From Elusimicrobia bacterium RIFCSPLOWO2_02_FULL_39_32 (lineage in GTDB: Bacteria > Elusimicrobiota > Elusimicrobia > 2-02-FULL-39-32): a DNA stretch of 64,000 bases. The notes beneath the pieces were generated by a model, which was given only the letters and a program-made list of their open reading frames with translations, did no database searches and was not told the DNA's origin. This document shows positions 62,001 through 64,000 of this stretch, piece by piece. The stretch covers positions 35,779 to 99,778 of the forward strand of contig MGUU01000024.1 in NCBI GenBank assembly GCA_001800135.1, read 5' to 3'. The translations under genes were made by a program, and so were the position numbers. Every line of letters starts with the position of its first letter. The first letter of the stretch is position 1.

Positions 62001-64000
62001 CCAGACCTTGCCACTGGCATTAATCCTCTCTTGCATCTCTACCAACTCTTTTATGAACTCTTCTGGCACAGTGCTTTGCAAAGGTTCGTCATTCCCGCGA
62101 CCTGTCCCGAGCGTAGTCAAGGAGAAGCTAGAATCTAGTTCGCCATTACCCTTTTTCTGGATTCCAGTTTTCAGGGGAACGATAGCAGTTCTCTTTAAAA
62201 ATTCCACTCTCTTTTCTTTAGGTAATTCTCTTACCTCTAGTATCGCGCCAAACCTGTCTTCAAAGTCTTCTCCTAACTCATATCCGCCATACGGTTCTTT
62301 TGCTTCATTCATGGTAGCTATGATTTGAAACCCTTCCCCTCTTTTTACTCTTTGTCCATCTGGCAACTCGATCTCTTTACTCTGCATCAAATCATTTAAT
62401 ATAGCTCTAGCACCAGGTCTAGTTTTAGTGACCTCATCAATAATAATAATGGTTCCCTCTCTATAGGCTTTTACAATTTGGCTATATTCCCAGATAGTTA
62501 AACTTTTTTCTAATCCTCTCCAAGCCACTAGGTCTTGTCCTTCTATCTCTTCACTAAGAGACATCACTATCGGCTCTTCTCCCATGAGTTCTCCATAGAC
62601 TAGAGCTAACCAGTCTTTACCTACCCCTGCTTCCCCTACTAATAAAACATGCTCGCCTAGTCTTCTCATCTTACTCATTACTTCTAAGATTCTGTCATTC
62701 TCTTCTATTCCTTTAAAATAATGAGTGAGAATATTTGAATCTTTTCTTCTCCAACTATATTTCCCTATCTTTACTTCTTTCTTATTTTTACTTATCTCAA
62801 TCTTAATTGGAGTAGGTGGAGCTCTCTGTTCCTTCCCTTTTCCAAACTTTCCTTCCCAATATGTTTCTAAAGCATTTCTTTTTTCATGGCTCACTGCTCC
62901 CTCTACTCCGCTCATCATGCAGAGGATATTGACCCAACTATCTTCTGGGTTTTCTTTCTTAAATCTAATCATTCTTTCTAATGTTCTTGTGCTAATCGCT
63001 CTATCTTTGTTCTCTTTCGCTAACGCTCTTGAGTTATTAGCGATCTTTACTAACTCTTCAATTTCTTTCTTCGTTTGTTCATCTAAAACATTCTCTGGAG
63101 TTTGATTCAACACTTTTCCATTCTCTTCCCAGATCTTTTCTAACCATGCTCTTTCTTCTAGTTCTGGCAGATACCCTACCTCTACCACATACATTCTGTC
63201 CATAAAATCTGCCATCATGTCGTTCACTTCTACTCTTCCTCCCGGAGGGTTCATGGTCATCACTAAACTAAATCCCTGTTTAGCTTTAATTCTATTGGTA
63301 AGAATCTTTCTGCCATCAGGCAATGTGAGTTCTATTTCTCTAGGCAATATAAGCTCTTTAAACTGTAACGCGTGATTCAACACTGCTAAGACGCCGGGAG
63401 TAGCTCTATTGACTTCATCTGCAATAAAGGGTCTTCCTTCTAACATGGCTCGAGCGAGTGGAGACAGTTCATAATCTGTGGAGATAGAGTGATATCCGTC
63501 CTGATTGTTTTCACTTTTAGTTTTAGGCCAGCAGGTAAGGTCTCGAGTAGTGGTTCCTTCATGCAAGGACATATGTTCTACTTTTCTACGCAGCATTCTA
63601 AACACAGCTTTAGTGAGCCAGCTTTTGCCAGTTCCTACAGGTCCTATGACTAATACATTCCTGCCTAAACTAATACCCAGCAATATTTGATGTATGATCT
63701 TGTTGTTAGTGGGGGTTTCTTTAGGAGAATACTCATACTCAGAGCTGGGATATTCGGTATCCGTGCCAAGGGGAAGATGGACGTCGCCGCTCACTAATTC
63801 GGATCCGATAGCTTGAGGTATTGCATGAGTTGGAGTTGACCCTGCTTCGGCCTTTGCGCGCTCTAAAACTTTATTCTTTGCTTGTGGGAGTTTCCACCAG
63901 AAAACCTCTCCACCCAATCCTCCAGAAACCAAAGAGCGGCCGTCGGGCGAGAACTGAATATCCAACACATTTTCAGTTGGTCCAATGAGCCGTGTTCCTT
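56064..64000 (-). CDS. Giant propeller-MoxR AAA-VWA-CPBP fusion protein (5' end outside window)
   Basis: At least 2634 codons and open through the window edge, where blade sequence (GTRLIGPTENVLDIQFSPDG) continues upstream, so the N-terminus is missing. Numbering from the Met at 63968: blade and linker 1-70; AAA1 70-280 (GPVGTGKSW at 109); AAA2 417-680 (GEAGVGKDW at 445; Asp instead of Ser/Thr), with a repeat-derived insert at about 597-629; ten propeller blades 719-1167; AAA3 1208-1423, near copy of AAA1; helical and metallopeptidase-like part with YHELFELLYRHPE at about 1632; charged coiled coil 1770-1940; VWA 1994-2180 (DQSGSM at 2007, SDGDP near 2110); CPBP membrane domain 2254-2377; alpha/beta C-terminus. 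MoxR ATPases with VWA partners usually act as assembly or remodelling machines. Function here is unknown. Confidence 0.88.
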   Translation of the reverse strand, partial: GTRLIGPTENVLDIQFSPDGRSLVSGGLGGEVFWWKLPQAKNKVLERAKAEAGSTPTHAIPQAIGSELVSGDVHLPLGTDTEYPSSEYEYSPKETPTNNKIIHQILLGISLGRNVLVIGPVGTGKSWLTKAVFRMLRRKVEHMSLHEGTTTRDLTCWPKTKSENNQDGYHSISTDYELSPLARAMLEGRPFIADEVNRATPGVLAVLNHALQFKELILPREIELTLPDGRKILTNRIKAKQGFSLVMTMNPPGGRVEVNDMMADFMDRMYVVEVGYLPELEERAWLEKIWEENGKVLNQTPENVLDEQTKKEIEELVKIANNSRALAKENKDRAISTRTLERMIRFKKENPEDSWVNILCMMSGVEGAVSHEKRNALETYWEGKFGKGKEQRAPPTPIKIEISKNKKEVKIGKYSWRRKDSNILTHYFKGIEENDRILEVMSKMRRLGEHVLLVGEAGVGKDWLALVYGELMGEEPIVMSLSEEIEGQDLVAWRGLEKSLTIWEYSQIVKAYREGTIIIIDEVTKTRPGARAILNDLMQSKEIELPDGQRVKRGEGFQIIATMNEAKEPYGGYELGEDFEDRFGAILEVRELPKEKRVEFLKRTAIVPLKTGIQKKGNGELDSSFSLTTLGTGRGNDEPLQSTVPEEFIKELVEMQERINASGKVWRKMSLRVLERIIEAIQKYPDEDIGEIIRAEYRIGDWEGGREFVEKEIQALTKKEWVEKDWKKGTPLTGPTGSVQSFTWSNDGTTLFSIGDNGEIFYWKYKNGNIVKNQGTPLTGPTGSVQSFTWSNDGTTLFSIGDTNKIFYWKYENGNIVNKKGTPLTGPTQNVWDFTWSNDGTTLFSRGIGEIFYWKYENGIIVKNQGTPLTGPTRSVWYFTWSNDGTTLFSIGDNNEIFYWKYENGIIVNNQGTRLTSPTQRVEGFTWSNDGTTLFSRGDHGKIFYWKYENGIIVKNQGTPLIGPTQRVQGFTWSNDGTTLFSTGDNNEIFYWKYENGIIVKNQGTPLIGPTTNLKDFIWSNDGTTLFSRGGVGDIFYWKYENGIIVKNQGTRLTSPTQRVEGFTWSNDGTTLFSRGIGEIFYWKYENGNIVKNQGTPLTGPTRNVQGFTWSNDGTTLFSIGDNGEIFYWKYENGNIVKNQGTPLTGPTRNVEGFTWSNDGTTLFSIGDTNEIFYWKLPQPKSGVLERAKAQAKSIPYSPPQIIENGLISDEVRIPIGSDTDYPGTEYEYAPKETPTNNKIIHQILLGISLGRNVLVIGPVGTGKSWLTKAVFRMLHRKVEHMSLHEGTTTRDLTCWPKTKSENNNDGSHSISTDYELSPLARAMLEGRPFIADEVNRATPGVLAVLNHALQFKELILPREIELTLPDGRKILTNRIKAKQGFSLVMTMNPPGGRVEVNDMMADFMDRMYGVEIGYLPEEEEVDLLMRIAGKGNEILRKDIETLVSYANNMRKTSLKKPSFRALERIVESIKHYPNQDPIELLEQKMGMALRPKAERESLAVALLAKEFGKTFKKVVPIAKNVALRAVTKIGAVAALSMNLATGNKDEDGEEKYNPERWWEVGNPSLQDQGRARERRRVLERVMQITTGLGIPLKAWYPIPEAGELGMMRTWRCIWNTKDMKPREMNFVAEDMIQPGSEESVLGVLYHELFELLYRHPEASSSEFLSKLGAALLDNGVGDIWINLKGIEDFVGSRNWLMARYDETYSPTRYGKSLEEHQILMAQQPLYFQFTLGVIYEWVYGKKDPTILNQQVLDAIETLQDRAKEVYLTKEVAEHKKKMEELYDTEEFQALVQKSIEDKAQSKAIAGGKGGEGKEAGDRIPWEKLSDQEKKELLQQLKKAWDSLSPEEKLELLKQAKQELGEKDKNRPEIAPPLMVGEDGNPLDKDKLKEAIQSLKESIERAQEEQDRYDEEQEQKRLEEEEEAAKRDKEERDREGITEKEQADYNARYERVQTDVNRMKTVFRKFYQRQVGYWQRWREKGMLDDAALPLAVAGEDLIFKQRKIPKQYKVRISLLIDQSGSMDGAKIEAAADAVLMMLLAIQEDQKKGIILEVVGFHDNLPMEFYFKYGEKLNKQKVVEVMSKVAKTYLGNNDLRAMYHAFKRIPLKEKNTLNLVIHFSDGDPNFQFSRDRFRKWINSKPHIVVVGLGIGKGAELILDLYHKGQGVWAESTRDVPAKMQQVLERFIGRHGRNGPETIRYSADDIAESETKAHTRTQFLAEFRNGGIPASIFYPYYLKGRIRNPSHLGERFHNLLYWLGEPKVVAPIWEETLFRVLPIILISSLGFNTQELLYTSSLLGWMTFGFALSHIMVRWVIRANDQNWDKGILLWNYKEKEDWPNFIKYLIPALLFSLIYIVSLNFLPLPSSILNHLVPYFIVVLAHGLYSAALLKNLLPELLTPSLNSHPKNSNESEKNITKTKEKIENEIELIVKQELSPFSYGSYQINQAAIQAESNTKQFPLHLIDFPEDMAIEEDGFDLPQKYQDWILGLVKFISLHSSSENNRNPKIGFIVQSNQAKRIIQTMLLELEIPEEMVLFTVQTPEQAVNLAIEKNASIVTLFTDRPENEYWKQTVKWAITLSSGDELKVRGKELKILKNMLQGKLSGKNGKILFKDNELILQKETLGLELNKTEEYHRQTLHFKFQA
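56836..57215 (-). other. CPBP-type membrane domain of the second giant
   Basis: PIWEETLFRVLPI supplies a complete EExxxR (E2258-R2263), FGFALSHIM an FxxxH (F2294-H2298) and AHGLYSAAL a final His (H2371) in a third helix. This matches the CAAX-protease/bacteriocin-processing (Abi) family of intramembrane metallopeptidases. It directly follows the VWA domain. The last motif has Ser rather than Asn/Asp at the fourth position after the His. Confidence 0.75.
57430..57990 (-). other. VWA domain of the second giant
   Basis: VRISLLIDQSGSMDGAKIEA gives the MIDAS DxSxS element at residue 2007, and LVIHFSDGDPNFQF the distal Asp. KAALL-type helices and VVVGLGIGKGAELILDLYHK complete the fold. VWA proteins of this class bind MoxR-family AAA ATPases, which here are in the same chain. 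Confidence 0.85.
59745..60310 (-). repeat. Direct repeat copy 1 (AAA3-coding)
   Basis: Nearly identical at DNA level to 63162-63727 at a constant offset of 3417 bases. It encodes AAA3 (Walker A GPVGTGKSWLTKAVF, Walker B FIADEVNRATPG). Confidence 0.9.
60467..61814 (-). repeat. Ten near-identical propeller blades
   Basis: Ten tandem units of 138 bases (135 in two of them), 46 or 45 residues, with consensus GTPLTGPTxxVxxFTWSNDG followed by TTLFSxGDxxEIFYWKYENG and a short IVKNQ linker. Non-identity is concentrated at the positions after GPT and after LFS; the core WSNDGTTLFS and FYWKYENG are fixed. The pattern is WD40/beta-propeller-like. The array continues into the conserved linker WKLPQPK before AAA3, just as a single blade before AAA1 continues into WKLPQAK. 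Confidence 0.9.
62084..62182 (-). repeat. Palindromic dispersed repeat inserted in frame in the AAA2 coding region
   Basis: Begins TTCGTCATTCCCGCG and ends with TCTGGATTCCAGTTTTCAGG followed by GGAACGA. These are the ends of the widespread TCGTCATTCCCGCG...CTGGATTCC intergenic repeat family, with an internal CCTGTCCCGAGCGTAGTCAA. It adds about 33 residues (VPLKTGIQKKGNGELDSSFS and on) without breaking the frame. Confidence 0.75.
63162..63727 (-). repeat. Direct repeat copy 2 (AAA1-coding)
   Basis: Partner of 59745-60310. It encodes AAA1, with the same Walker A and B segments. Recombination between the two copies would delete AAA2 and the ten-blade array in frame. Confidence 0.9.

Overview
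The window looks like chromosome from an uncultivated diderm bacterium with an AT-rich genome. Omnitrophota (former OP3) or a neighbouring candidate phylum is my best guess. Evidence for a diderm: an Omp85/surface-antigen-type barrel, a LolA/DUF1571-like periplasmic protein and a type II/IV pseudopilin. Evidence for the phylum: two enormous mosaic ORFs (6091 codons, and more than 2634 codons running off the right edge), which are characteristic of Omnitrophota. The phylum call is inference; no rRNA or full marker set is present.

Layout. 0.1-8.4 kb is a minus-strand run: unknown membrane protein, outer-membrane barrel, succinate dehydrogenase (sdhC, D, A, B), leuC-leuD and an HU protein. 8.5-11.3 kb is a plus operon behind a good sigma70-type promoter: AMMECR1-domain protein, folK, panB and an alpha/beta hydrolase. 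11.3-12.7 kb (minus) holds a LolA-like protein and an APS/PAPS reductase. 12.9-17.8 kb holds purN, a pseudopilin (minus), and a sulfonate/nitrate/taurine-type ABC importer followed directly by a cysteine synthase. With the nearby reductase this makes a small sulfur-acquisition neighbourhood. 17.9-21.2 kb is a secreted M6-type metalloprotease (minus) with a C-terminal FlgD-like sorting or adhesion domain.

21.4-39.6 kb is one uninterrupted 18.3-kb gene. It has a signal peptide, calcineurin-like phosphoesterase, histidine-kinase ATPase, Fis-like helix, a duplicated Rossmann/methyltransferase-like unit, long helical-repeat regions, a caspase-like His/Cys pair, a SAM-methyltransferase-like domain, a second one near the C-terminus, and three membrane modules that look like CPBP (CAAX-protease/Abi) domains with a degenerate first motif. 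39.7-40.5 kb is a HigBA toxin-antitoxin pair under a textbook promoter buried in an inverted repeat. 40.5-46.3 kb is the housekeeping block tRNA-Leu(UAG)-tig-clpP-clpX-lon. 46.4-51.4 kb has a class V aminotransferase and serA (serine synthesis), then an ABC-2 exporter with a TPR protein. 51.5-56.1 kb is accessory: a DUF1016/YhcG nuclease, two tiny genes (a Lys-rich protein and a zinc ribbon), a Pif1-WYL helicase, a BrnTA toxin-antitoxin pair and a DUF4143 ATPase remnant.

56.1-64.0 kb is the second giant (minus, N-terminus beyond the window): propeller blade, MoxR-type AAA, a second AAA with an altered P-loop, ten near-identical propeller blades, a third AAA that duplicates the first, a metallopeptidase-like segment, a VWA domain and a CPBP membrane domain with intact EExxxR and FxxxH. 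It reads like a MoxR-VWA machine compressed into one chain, with an expandable recognition array and a membrane-protease end. Together with the caspase-like/CPBP giant it is the strongest candidate for an undescribed signalling, defence or host-interaction system here.
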